Positions 8,575-18,695 of a DNA stretch of 64,000 nt are shown in pieces; the stretch's first letter is position 1, and the number at the start of each line of letters is the position of its first letter. The stretch lies in assembly GCF_039523795.1 (NCBI RefSeq), contig NZ_BAAAFZ010000050.1:26071-90070 (forward strand). The letters run 5' to 3'. The DNA comes from Craurococcus roseus. GTDB taxonomy: Bacteria; Pseudomonadota; Alphaproteobacteria; Acetobacterales; Acetobacteraceae. The notes beneath the pieces are model-generated. The model had not been told where the DNA came from and did no database searches. It saw only the letters and a list, made by a program, of their open reading frames with translations. The position numbers and the translations under genes are program-made.

Positions 8575-9503
8575 CGGCCTACTTCGACGTATTCATCCCC
8601 GCCTTCGGACTGCTCGCCCTCGGCTCGCTCCTGCGCCGGTTCCTGCTGCGCGACGGCGCGGTGTGGGCGGGCATAGAGCGTCTCGTGTTCTGGGCGCTGA
8701 TGCCGGCGCTGTTGGTCTCGTCCATCGCGTCCGTCAACCTCGCGGAGCTGCCCCTCGGGCGGATGGCGTTGGCGATCTGGCTGGCCCTGCTCGGCGGGAC
8801 CGCGCTGAGCCTGCTCCTCGCGGGCGCCGCCCGGCTGGACCACCCGGCCACCACCTCCGTGCTGCAAGGCGGCATCCGTTTCAACAACCTGATGGGTTTC
8901 GCGCTCGTCGGCGGGCTGTACGGCGCGCCGGGCACGGCGCTCGGCTCGGTGGCGACGGGGCTGATCGTGCCCTTCGTGCAGGTGGTCACGATCACCGCCT
9001 TCGCGTTGGCGCCGGCGCCGGCGGGCGGGGCACGCTTCTCCCCGCTCCGGGCGCTGAAGCAACTCGCCACGAACCCGCTGCTCCTGGCGTGCGTGCTCGG
9101 TTTCGCGGTGGCCGCGCTCGGCGGCTTGCCGCCCGGGTTGAACCCGCTGCTGCGGAACCTGGGCGGGGCGTCGATCGCGCTCGGGCTGCTGTGCGTCGGG
9201 GCGGCGTTGTCGCCGGGGGCGCTGCGCGACCGCATGGGCCTCCAAGCGGCGACCTGCGTCGTGAAGCTCGTGCTGGTGCCCGCGATGACCCTGGCGCTCG
9301 GGCGCGCGTTCGGCCTCGATCCGCTGTCGCTGGCTGTGGCGCTGGTGTTCATGGCGCTGCCCACCGCCACCACGAGCTACGTGATGGCGCGTGCGCTGGG
9401 CGGCGACGCGCCGCTGATGGCGGCGCTGACCACGACGGAGCACGTTATATCCGTGGCGACGCTGCCGCTCTGGATCGCGCTGGTCGGCAGGCTGCCCGGC
9501 TGA
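8571..9503 (+). CDS. AEC-family (auxin efflux carrier-like) transporter
   Basis: A 310-residue inner-membrane carrier with about ten hydrophobic helices and the AEC layout: an N-terminal half beginning YFDVFIPAFGLLALGSLLRR, a central loop, and a C-terminal half with NPLLLACVLGFAVA and MALPTATTSYVMARALGG, the conserved PxATxSYVMA segment of the family. AEC members move malonate, malate or other small organic anions in bacteria. It starts with GTG overlapping the previous TGA (GTGA), so it is translationally coupled to the lipoprotein-like gene. Substrate unknown. Confidence 0.88.
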   Translation: MTAYFDVFIPAFGLLALGSLLRRFLLRDGAVWAGIERLVFWALMPALLVSSIASVNLAELPLGRMALAIWLALLGGTALSLLLAGAARLDHPATTSVLQGGIRFNNLMGFALVGGLYGAPGTALGSVATGLIVPFVQVVTITAFALAPAPAGGARFSPLRALKQLATNPLLLACVLGFAVAALGGLPPGLNPLLRNLGGASIALGLLCVGAALSPGALRDRMGLQAATCVVKLVLVPAMTLALGRAFGLDPLSLAVALVFMALPTATTSYVMARALGGDAPLMAALTTTEHVISVATLPLWIALVGRLPG

Positions 9504-9522
9504 CGGCGGCCGGCGCCAGCCG

Positions 9523-10002
9523 TCAGCAATTGGCCCCCACCGCCGGCGAAGCCGCGAGGTCCAGCACCGTGGCGACCAGCTCGGAGTTGGCGAAAGGCTT
9601 GCCGATCACGCGCTCGCGGAACCCGGAGCCGCCGGACCGGCCGAAGACGCGCTCCGGGTTGCCCGTGACGTAGATGACGCGGATGTTCGGGGCGTGCCCG
9701 CGCGCCAAGGCGGCGAGGGCCACCCCGTCGAGGCCCCTCCCGAGGTTCACGTCCGTCACCAGCACGCGGTAGCGCCCCCCGACCTCAGCCGCGACGGAGA
9801 GGAGGCAAAGCGCGGTCTCGGCGTCCTTCGCGTCCTCCACGTGCATGCCCGCGTCCTCGAGCAGGTCGCGGAGGAGCATGCGTATGGCCGGCTCGTCCTC
9901 CACGACGAGCACGCTCGGCCGCCAGTGGACCGCGACCGGCGGCATCGCGCCGACGGCGGGGGAGATGGCCCGCATAGCTGGGGCGGGGGTCGCGCTGTGC
10001 AA
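9523..10002 (-). CDS. Single-domain response regulator (receiver only)
   Basis: A receiver domain without an output domain, about 159 residues. VLVVEDEPAIRMLL gives the acidic pair (E35/D36), VLVTDVNLG the phosphoacceptor Asp (D84), YVTGN the conserved Thr and VIGKPF the Lys (K135). Such CheY-like proteins relay phosphate or act by protein contact. I place the start at a TTG (10002) because GGGAGGAG stands eight bases upstream; an ATG at 9975 is the alternative and has no ribosome site. No kinase gene is next to it, so its partner may be elsewhere, such as the hybrid kinase at 24.5 kb. Confidence 0.85.
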   Translation of the reverse strand: MHSATPAPAMRAISPAVGAMPPVAVHWRPSVLVVEDEPAIRMLLRDLLEDAGMHVEDAKDAETALCLLSVAAEVGGRYRVLVTDVNLGRGLDGVALAALARGHAPNIRVIYVTGNPERVFGRSGGSGFRERVIGKPFANSELVATVLDLAASPAVGANC

Positions 10003-10112
10003 CTCGTGCTCCTCCCTTCTCTGCCCGGCATTCCAAGCCGGGCGGTTTTCCCAGAGGGGCCGGCCGCCCCAAGCCCTCGGTGCCCGGCGGCCGCCCGAAC
10101 AGCCTTCGAGGA

Positions 10113-10592
10113 TCAGTCGGCCGCGACGTTCGCGGCGAAGCCGTGCCCGTACCCGTTGCGGTGCGTGACGACCTCCTTCGGCCAAGCGCGGCTCGTGCCC
10201 CGTGGCGCGGCGCCTCCCCATGCGCCCGCGCCGCCTGAGTCTCGGTCGATGGCGGTCCGCAACTCCCCGAGAAGCCTCCACCCGGCCCCGGTGCGCTGCG
10301 CCTGCAGGCTGCGCCGGTCTTGCGGGTCCAGCCTGCGCCGGACGAGGTCCAACTCCCCGAGCCGGTCGAGCGCGCGGCTCACGGCCGGCTTGCAGATGCC
10401 GAACCGCGCCGAAAGGTCCCGCACGGTGTGCGGGCCGGCTTCGAGGTAGACGGTCAGGAAGACGCCCAATTGCCGGGCCGACAGGTCGGTGCCGCGCGTC
10501 ACCATCGCGGTGATGGTCTTGTGGAGCACAGGCATCGGGTCTTCGTCGTTGGCCGGATTGCGGATTTCAAACGCTCCTGCGTAGTACGCCAT
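10113..10592 (-). CDS. MarR-family transcriptional regulator
   Basis: A 159-residue winged-helix protein. The DNA-binding helices lie in GPHTVRDLSARFGICKPAVSRALDRLGELDLVRRR, followed by the DPQDRRS wing typical of MarR proteins. The first 35 or so residues (including IRNPANDEDPMPVLHKTI) resemble the alphaproteobacterial variants. The C-terminus is short and Gly/Ala-rich, so the dimerisation helix may be reduced. The ATG at 10592 follows GGAGG with a seven-base spacer. Upstream lies the only clearly AT-rich segment of the area, holding nested palindromes, so autoregulation is likely. A TctC receptor gene lies divergently 410 bases away and could also be a target. Confidence 0.85.
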   Translation of the reverse strand: MAYYAGAFEIRNPANDEDPMPVLHKTITAMVTRGTDLSARQLGVFLTVYLEAGPHTVRDLSARFGICKPAVSRALDRLGELDLVRRRLDPQDRRSLQAQRTGAGWRLLGELRTAIDRDSGGAGAWGGAAPRGTSRAWPKEVVTHRNGYGHGFAANVAAD

Positions 10593-10700
10593 CGCATCGC
10601 CTCCATGCGTCCATCCGAGGCGCAGATCATTGCATATGATGTATAATAATGACATCACAATGAGTTGTGATCACGTGATGAATACAACTCTGGATAGTAG
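10593..10700. promoter_or_regulatory. AT-rich control region with nested palindromes upstream of the marR gene
   Basis: A short AT-rich island in a very GC-rich window. It contains ATCACAATGAGTTGTGAT at 10654-10671 (seven-base perfect arms, four-base spacer). Overlapping it are ATCACGTGAT at 10670-10679 and an outer repeat GAGTTGT...ACAACTC at 10662-10690. A TATAAT hexamer lies at 10642-10647 on the plus strand and TATACA/CATATG-like hexamers on the minus strand. The interlocked symmetric sites fit an operator for a dimeric MarR protein that represses its own promoter. Binding by the adjacent regulator is inference. Confidence 0.6.
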
Positions 10701-10798
10701 GGCCGCGATGCAAGGTCTCTGGCCGCGTCGAGCAGCGTGGTCCAGACCATCAGGCGCGCAACACGGCCGGTAACCCCGCGCCGTTCTCAGCCGTTGCC

Positions 10799-10829
10799 CG
10801 TCGCAGGGCTGTCACCGCCACCTGCGACG
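10799..10829. repeat. 9-bp inverted repeat in the marR-tctC intergenic region
   Basis: CGTCGCAGG at 10799-10807 and CCTGCGACG at 10821-10829 are perfect complements around a 13-base loop. The element lies about 170 bases before the TctC start at 11002 and could form a hairpin in its leader or act as an operator. No T-run follows, so it is not a standard terminator. The rest of the interval from 10700 to 11001 shows no convincing gene. Confidence 0.4.
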
Positions 10830-11001
10830 TAGGAGGCGGACTCGAGTGCCTGCATGCAGCGCAGCGAACTGGGATGGCCGCGAGCCGCGCGTGCTGCGCG
10901 GAACACGGGGCGGTGAATTTGCCCGTGAGGGCGTGGCGCCGGAGCCCCTCCGGCCCGATACCGCCCCGCGAGGCGCAATGGCACCGGGAGCTTGGCCCAT
11001 C

Positions 11002-11997
11002 ATGTTCGGACGACGCGGTTTCACCTTGGGCACGGCCGCCTGCCTCGGCGCTCTGGGGAGCGCCGCCGCCGGAGATCGGGCGGCGGCGCAGCAGACCGCC
11101 GGTTGGCCGAACCGCCCCCTACGCTGGCTGGTCGGCTACCCGCCGGGCGGGCCGAGCGACACCTTCGCCCGGTTGACGGGCGCGCACATCGGGACGCGGC
11201 TCGGCCAAAGCGTGCTGGTGGAGAACCGCCCGGGCGGCGGCGCTGTGCTGGCCAGCGAGGCCGTGGCGCGCAGCGCGCCCGACGGCTACACCATGCTGCA
11301 CGTGGACAACGGCATCCTGGTGTACAACCCGGCGCTCTACGCGCGCCTGCCCTACGACCCGGACCGCGACCTCCAGGGCGTCGGCTTCATCGGCCGCTTC
11401 CCGCTGTTCATCGTGGTGCGGCCCGACGACCCGGCGCGCGACTTCGCCGATTTCCTCCAGCGGTCGCGTGCCCGGGCGCCCAACTACGGCACGCCGGCCG
11501 TCGCCTCGCCGCACCACCTGGCGATGGAGATGGTCAAGCGCCGCACCGGGTTGCAGGCCAACCACGTGCCCTACCGCGGCGGCCCCGCCGCCATGCAGGA
11601 CCTGCTCGCGGGCCAAGTGGATTCGGTGATGATCGACTGCGCCACAGGCATCCCCTTCATCACGGGCGGGCGCGCCCGCGCCTTGTGCGCGCTCAGCGAG
11701 GCGCGCAGCCCGCGCGCGCCGGACGTGCCTACGCTGCGGGAGCTGAACGCCGGCGACGTGGTGGCGTACGGCTGGCAGGGCATGAGCGTGCCGGCCGGCG
11801 TGCCCGCGCCGGTGCTGGGCCGGCTGAACGACGCCCTGCGGGCGGCGGTCGCGGCCGACGACGTGCGGGCGCGGTTCGACACGCTGGGCATCGAAAGCGC
11901 GGACTGGAGCCCGGCGGAGTTCGACGCCTTCGTCCGCCGCGAGAACGCCGCGTGGCGGCCCTTGATCCGCGAGCTGGGCATACGGCTCGACAGCTAG
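11002..11997 (+). CDS. Tripartite tricarboxylate transporter receptor (TctC/Bug family), Tat-type signal
   Basis: A 332-residue periplasmic binding protein of the Bug family. The N-terminus MFGRRGFTLGTAACLGALG carries an RR pair before a hydrophobic stretch, a Tat-like signal ending near AAAQQ. The family blocks follow: PNRPLRWLVGYPPGGPSDTFARL, VENRPGGGAVLASEAVARS, PDGYTMLHVDNG, LPYDPDRDLQGVGFI and YGTPAVASPHHLAMEM. Bug proteins bind small carboxylates such as citrate, benzoates, pyroglutamate or nicotinate. No TctA/TctB permease genes are adjacent, as is common for this expanded family. The ATG at 11002 is chosen because it begins the signal peptide directly; an ATG at 10978 is possible. Confidence 0.88.
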   Translation: MFGRRGFTLGTAACLGALGSAAAGDRAAAQQTAGWPNRPLRWLVGYPPGGPSDTFARLTGAHIGTRLGQSVLVENRPGGGAVLASEAVARSAPDGYTMLHVDNGILVYNPALYARLPYDPDRDLQGVGFIGRFPLFIVVRPDDPARDFADFLQRSRARAPNYGTPAVASPHHLAMEMVKRRTGLQANHVPYRGGPAAMQDLLAGQVDSVMIDCATGIPFITGGRARALCALSEARSPRAPDVPTLRELNAGDVVAYGWQGMSVPAGVPAPVLGRLNDALRAAVAADDVRARFDTLGIESADWSPAEFDAFVRRENAAWRPLIRELGIRLDS

Positions 11998-12021
11998 CGG
12001 CGCCGCGCCACAAAGCCCCAC

Positions 12022-13146
12022 ATGCTCGAACCCTTCCGCCGGCTGGCGCGGTGGCGGCGGCGCCACCCGGCGCTGCCGCTGATCGGCGACACGCGCACGC
12101 GCGGCGAGCGCGAAGCCGCGGTGCTGCGGGCGAGCGTGAAGGCGCTCGGGGCGGAACTGGTCCGGCAGCGCTGCGACGCCGGGATGGCGGGACCCGCCGC
12201 GAAGCTGCCGCCGGAGCCGGTCCGCGCCGGCCTCGGCAGCCGCACCTGCCGGCAGGCGGACATCGAGGCGGACTGGCTGCGGCACTGGTGCGGCCGGATC
12301 GGCATCTGGCCCGCCTACCATCGCAAGGTCTGGGAGGTGTGCTTCATCGCCCAGGCCGCCTGGGAGGCGGGCGCGCTGGCGCCCGGCCGCCGCGCCTTGG
12401 GCTTCGCGGTTGGGCGGGAGGTGCTGCCCTCGCTCTTCGCCGCCGCCGGCATGGAGGTGGTGGCGACCGACCTGCCGGCCGGCGACGCGAGGGCGCGGGA
12501 ATGGCGCCGCACCGGCCAGCACGCGGGCGAGGGGGGCGAGGACGCGGCGCGTGCGGCGCTGTTCCGGCCCGGGCTGGTCGGCGCCGAGGAGTTCGAGCGG
12601 CGCGTGTCCTTCCGACCTGTCGACATGCGCCGCATTCCGCCCGACCTGCTCGGGGGCGGCTTCGACCTCGTGTGGTCCTCCTGCGCGATGGAGCACCTCG
12701 GCAGCCTCGAACGCGGGGCGGCCTTCGTGCTGGACGCGATGCGCTGCCTTCGGCCCGGCGGGGTCGCGGTCCACACCACCGAGCTCAACACGGACGCGGC
12801 CGGCGGCACGCTGCGCTGGGGGACGACGGTGCTGTACCAGCGGCCGCACCTCGACGCCCTGGCGCGGCGCCTCGCGCAGGCGGACCACGCGATGCTGCCG
12901 TTGGACGACACGCAGGGCGACGGACCGCTCGACGCCTTCGTGGACCTCCCCCCCTTCGCCGGCGACGGCGTCCCCGGCGCCGCGACCCTCGCGGCCTTGC
13001 CGCAACCGCCGCACCTCCGGCTCTCCATCCGAGGCTTTCCTGCAACATCCGTGGGGATTGTCGCTCGCGCCCAGGTTATACGAGCCGGAACGTTCTCAAT
13101 GCATTATAAAGGCACGGTCGCGTCCGTTGCCGTCGGCGACGCGTAG
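12022..13146 (+). CDS. Class I SAM-dependent methyltransferase-like protein
   Basis: A 374-residue protein whose central part is a Rossmann methyltransferase. A SAM-binding strand is seen in RRALGFAVGREVLPSLFAAAGMEVVATDLP (acidic residue at the end of strand 2), and FDLVWSSCAMEHLGSLERG is the motif IV region. LRPGGVAVHTTELN corresponds to the post-motif strand. The N-terminal 100 or so residues and C-terminal 80 are outside the core. Substrate unknown; similar proteins occur in glycan and surface-polymer loci of alphaproteobacteria. The gene starts 24 bases after the TctC stop, but functional linkage is doubtful. Confidence 0.78.
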   Translation: MLEPFRRLARWRRRHPALPLIGDTRTRGEREAAVLRASVKALGAELVRQRCDAGMAGPAAKLPPEPVRAGLGSRTCRQADIEADWLRHWCGRIGIWPAYHRKVWEVCFIAQAAWEAGALAPGRRALGFAVGREVLPSLFAAAGMEVVATDLPAGDARAREWRRTGQHAGEGGEDAARAALFRPGLVGAEEFERRVSFRPVDMRRIPPDLLGGGFDLVWSSCAMEHLGSLERGAAFVLDAMRCLRPGGVAVHTTELNTDAAGGTLRWGTTVLYQRPHLDALARRLAQADHAMLPLDDTQGDGPLDAFVDLPPFAGDGVPGAATLAALPQPPHLRLSIRGFPATSVGIVARAQVIRAGTFSMHYKGTVASVAVGDA

Positions 13147-13284
13147 GAACAACGACAGTCCGCGGGTCGGCCATGCTGAAACAGATCGTCGAACGGTTGC
13201 GCCACTGGCTCAGCTACCGGCCCGAGCGCCGGTACATGCGCGGCGGCGGCTGACCGCCGGCCGGGCGGGCGTTAGACCCCGCCC

Positions 13285-14667
13285 ATGCACCCGTCGTCCC
13301 GTCGCTTCCTGCTCCGCTTGGCCCTGCTCGCGGGGCCCTCCGCCGCCGGCCTCCGCCAACGGCCTGCCCTCGGCCAACGGTCGTCCGGCGGCCCGGACCT
13401 CCCGCCGGTGCTCTTCCTGCACGGTAACGGCGACCACGCCGCGCTGTGGTTGACGACCCTTTGGCGCTTCGAGAGCAACGGTTGGCCGCGCGGACTCCTG
13501 CACGCCGTCAACTTTCCCGACCCATCGGCGCGCGACGACGACGCCGTGCCGCAGCCGGGGCGCTCCTCCAGCGCCGAGCAGACCGCGTTCTTGGCCGAGC
13601 GGGTCCGGGAGGCGCGGGAGCGGACGGGCGCAGCGCGGGTGGCGCTCGTGGCGAACAGCCGCGGCGGCAACGCCATCCGCGACTTCGTGACGCGCGTGGA
13701 GGGAGGGGCCGGTCAGGTCTCCCACGCCGTGCTCTGCGGCACCCCGAACCGCGGCGTGTACGACTGGCCGGAGATCCGGAACCGCGAATTCAACGCGAAC
13801 AGCGATCTGCTCCGTCGCTTGAACGGCGGCGAAACCGACGCGGTGCCGGGCACCGCATTCCTGACGCTCCGCAGCGACAGCAACGACCTCTTCGCCCAGC
13901 CGCGCGCCATCTGGTCCGCGACGCCGGACCGCCCGACCGGCACGGACGCCGCCGGGCCGGAGCTGCGCGGCGCGACCAACCTGGTGCTCCCGGGCCTCGA
14001 CCACCGCGAGGTCGCCTACCACCCGCGCGCCTTCGCCGAGATCTTCGCCTTTGTCGCCGGCCGCCCGCCCGACCGGCTGGCCGTGGTGCCGGAAGCGCGG
14101 CCGGTGCTCGACGGCTCCGTGACGGGCACGCCGGGCGGCGTGCAAACCAACCGCCCGGTGGAAGGCGCGACGGTGGAGGTGTTCCGGACCGACCCCGAGA
14201 CCGGCGCCCGGATGGGAGAGGGGCCGCTGCACCGGCGCGTGACCGCGGCCGACGGCCGCTGGGGCCCGGTGGCGGTGGCGCCCGATTGGGCGCTGGAGTT
14301 CACGCTCGCCCAGCCGGGCGGCGCGCCGACCACGCACATCTACCGCTCGCCCTTCCCACGCTCCTCCGCCGTGGTCCACCTGCGGGCGGCGCGGCCGTTG
14401 ACCGACGCCGACCGGGCCGCGGGCGGCGTGGTGCTGATGACGCGCCCACGCGGCTACTTCGGCGTCCCTCGCGACTTCCTGGCGCTGGACGGGCGGCTGC
14501 CGCCCGAAATTCCGCGCGGCGTCCCCCGCGTGTCCGTGGCGACGCTCAGCTTGCCGGTGGCCGAACTGGGTCGGCCGGTGGCGGCGCTGTTCAACGAGGA
14601 GCGGATCGTGGCGCGGGCTTGGCCCTCGGCCGAGAACCGGATCGCCGTGGCGGAGCTGACGGGGTAG
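13285..14667 (+). CDS. Exported alpha/beta hydrolase, possible lipase/depolymerase-like enzyme
   Basis: A 460-residue protein with an RR-containing N-terminus (SSRRFLLRLALLAGPSAAG), a probable Tat or Sec signal. The hydrolase fold follows: PPVLFLHGNGDHAALW is the oxyanion strand-loop and VALVANSRGGNA the nucleophile elbow. The elbow reads A-N-S125-R-G, so the first Gly of the usual GxSxG is Ala. A candidate catalytic His lies in VLPGLDHREVAYHP. The last 200 residues form beta-rich segments, including a Cna/transthyretin-like piece (VEGATVEVFRTDPETGARM) often found in extracellular esterases. The natural substrate is not evident. ATG start; no strong ribosome site. Confidence 0.75.
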   Translation: MHPSSRRFLLRLALLAGPSAAGLRQRPALGQRSSGGPDLPPVLFLHGNGDHAALWLTTLWRFESNGWPRGLLHAVNFPDPSARDDDAVPQPGRSSSAEQTAFLAERVREARERTGAARVALVANSRGGNAIRDFVTRVEGGAGQVSHAVLCGTPNRGVYDWPEIRNREFNANSDLLRRLNGGETDAVPGTAFLTLRSDSNDLFAQPRAIWSATPDRPTGTDAAGPELRGATNLVLPGLDHREVAYHPRAFAEIFAFVAGRPPDRLAVVPEARPVLDGSVTGTPGGVQTNRPVEGATVEVFRTDPETGARMGEGPLHRRVTAADGRWGPVAVAPDWALEFTLAQPGGAPTTHIYRSPFPRSSAVVHLRAARPLTDADRAAGGVVLMTRPRGYFGVPRDFLALDGRLPPEIPRGVPRVSVATLSLPVAELGRPVAALFNEERIVARAWPSAENRIAVAELTG

Positions 14668-14746
14668 GGGCGGCGGTGAGAGGCCTCGCGCCCCCGTGCG
14701 CGGGGCGCGCTCGTCCGGCGGCCGAATTACCCATTATAACTGAACC

Positions 14747-15349
14747 ATGGTCGCAGCCCTCAAGCTCCCCCCGCGCCGCATGACGGTCGCGGAGTTCCTG
14801 TCCTGGGACCCCGAGGACGGCACCGGCGCGTTCTGGCAACTGCGCGACGGCGAGCCCGAGATGATGGCGCCGGCCACCGACGCCCACGGCAGCATCCAGA
14901 ACCGGTTGTCTTTCCTCCTTACCAGGCACCTGGAGGCTGGCGGGGACCGCAGCCGCGCCGTGGCGAATCCGGGTGTGGTGCCGCGCGTCCGCTCCGACCG
15001 GAACATGCTCATCCCCGACATCGGGATCACCTGCGCGCCGCCCTCGACGGAGCGGGCGATTCCGGAGCCGGTGGTGCTGATCGAGATCCTGTCGCCGTCG
15101 AACGAGGCCGAGACGCGGGCCAACGTGTGGGCCTACACGACGATTCCATCGGTCGCCGACATTGCGATGGTCGGCAGCACGGAGGTGTAGGTGGAGGTGC
15201 TGCGGCGGCGCCCGGACGGGACCTGGCCCGAGCGGCCGGAGGCGGTCGGCCCTGGCGGCGAACTCCGCTTCGAGAGCATCGGCTTCGCCGCGCCGCTGCT
15301 AGCGGCCTACGCGACCACGCCGCTGGCGGGCGCCGCCGCCGCGGGCTGA
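14747..15349 (+). pseudogene. Uma2-family (DUF820) endonuclease-like gene interrupted by an in-frame TAG
   Basis: Residues 1-147 match the Uma2 family: the N-terminal RMTVAEFLSWDPEDGTG, then LIPDIGIT (D91) and VVLIEILSPSNEAETRANVW (E113), the PD-(D/E)xK-like core. TAG at 15188-15190 stops translation, yet the same frame continues for 52 codons with a convincing Uma2 C-terminus (VEVLRRRPDGTWPE, then LRFESIGFAAPLL) to a TGA at 15347-15349. The intact protein would be about 200 residues, the family length. So one nonsense substitution, or one sequencing error, truncates it. The first stretch could still be made as a 147-residue protein keeping both acidic residues. Uma2 proteins are of unknown physiological role and often occur in many copies. 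Confidence 0.75.
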
Positions 15350-15418
15350 CCGCGGCGGGCGCGGTCCGGTTCCGGCGGCCGGGAAGGAACAGCGACGGAA
15401 CAGGCGAGGCAGCGCTCC

Positions 15419-15709
15419 TCAATCGGCCTCGCCCGCGATCCACTCCTCGCCCTCCGGCGGAATGCCGTGCCACGCCGCTCCGTTGGACAAAGGCGTCACC
15501 AGGAGCAGGCCGGGCGGGGCGCCGGCGCCGTCCAGGGCGCGCCGCAGGTGGTCGCGCAGGTAGCCCGGGGACAGGTCGGTCCCGAGCAGCGTCGCCCCCG
15601 GCGCGACCCGCCAATGGCTGGAGGCCACCTCGAAGACGGCGTCGAAGAACGCCTGTTCCGGCGCCGGCCCGCCGAGGCCCGGCTCATGCAGGACGAGGCA
15701 GATCGGCAT
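15419..15709 (-). CDS. Small hypothetical protein coupled to the DUF488 gene
   Basis: A 96-residue soluble protein I do not recognise. It begins MPICLVLHEPGLGGPAPEQAFF and ends IPPEGEEWIAGEAD, with LLLVTPLSNGAAWHGIP in between. No transmembrane segment or signal. The ATG at 15709 has GGGAGAG six bases upstream and lies inside the end of the DUF488 gene (26-base overlap), strong evidence for a real, co-translated partner. The sequence looks like a compact alpha/beta domain. A link to DUF488 function is inference from the overlap alone. Confidence 0.65.
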   Translation of the reverse strand: MPICLVLHEPGLGGPAPEQAFFDAVFEVASSHWRVAPGATLLGTDLSPGYLRDHLRRALDGAGAPPGLLLVTPLSNGAAWHGIPPEGEEWIAGEAD

Positions 15710-16160
15710 CGGGCTCTCCCAAGTGGAGGTGGTCGATGGCGCCGCCGGCGCGGGCGGCCACCGCTTCAGCGACCAGGGTGCGGTGGCAGTTCCGCGGGTC
15801 CGCTTCCAGGCAAAGGAGGCACACCGGTTCGCGCGCCGCCCGGTCGGTGAGGTCGGCGAGCGCCGCCTGCGCCTCCGTGCCGGCGAGGCGGCGGGCGAAG
15901 ATGCGCCGCATCTCCTCCGGCCGGCCGGCGCGGACGGCTTCGCGCCCTTCCGGGGGCGTGCCGAGGGCCGGGAGGTGCAGGTAGCCGATGCCCGCCTCCT
16001 CCAGCGCCGCGGACAGGGCGCGCTTGGCGAAGCCGGGGCGGCGGCTGTTGGCGAGCGCCCGCACATCGACCACCCGCCGCACGCCGGCGGCGCGGAGCGC
16101 CGCCAGCAACGAGGAAGGCGTCGCGCGCTCGTACCCGATGGTGAAGACCGCCGGTGTCAC
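15684..16160 (-). CDS. DUF488 family protein
   Basis: A 158-residue protein with the DUF488 hallmarks: VFTIGYERATPSSLLAAL at the N-terminus, RRVVDVRALANSRRPGFAK (the conserved DVR...S...F.K block), YLHLPALGTP, and near the end PVCLLCLEADPRNCHRT, the Cys/His motif (C-x-x-C and C-H-R). Family members are widespread and lack an established function; the CxxC...CHR residues suggest a redox or nucleic-acid-linked activity. It starts with GTG at 16160 without a strong ribosome site. It overlaps the next small gene by 26 bases, so the two form a unit. Confidence 0.85.
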   Translation of the reverse strand: MTPAVFTIGYERATPSSLLAALRAAGVRRVVDVRALANSRRPGFAKRALSAALEEAGIGYLHLPALGTPPEGREAVRAGRPEEMRRIFARRLAGTEAQAALADLTDRAAREPVCLLCLEADPRNCHRTLVAEAVAARAGGAIDHLHLGEPDADLPRPA

Positions 16161-16173
16161 CGGGCCGGGCGTC

Positions 16174-18486
<2,313 letters not shown>

Positions 18487-18695
18487 GGTCGAGACGTTCC
18501 CTCGGAGGATTTTTGGGCGCCGCCGCGGCGGGCCGCCGTCTTGGTCGGTGCTGTTCCCGGGTCCGGAGGCCCGGCCGGCCAGTCTTGCAGCCGCCGCCGG
18601 CTCGCGGAAGTCCGGCGGCGACACGTTCCGCCGCCCCGCCCGCCGGGCCCCTCGGCTGTTCCCAGGGCGGCGAGTCCTGCTCTAGGAAGGCAGGC

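Noticed and set aside
13173..13253. 26-codon ORF (ATG...TGA) between the methyltransferase and hydrolase genes
   Set aside because: The product (MLKQIVERLRHWLSYRPERR and a few more) looks plausible as a small peptide, but the ribosome site is weak and nothing supports conservation.
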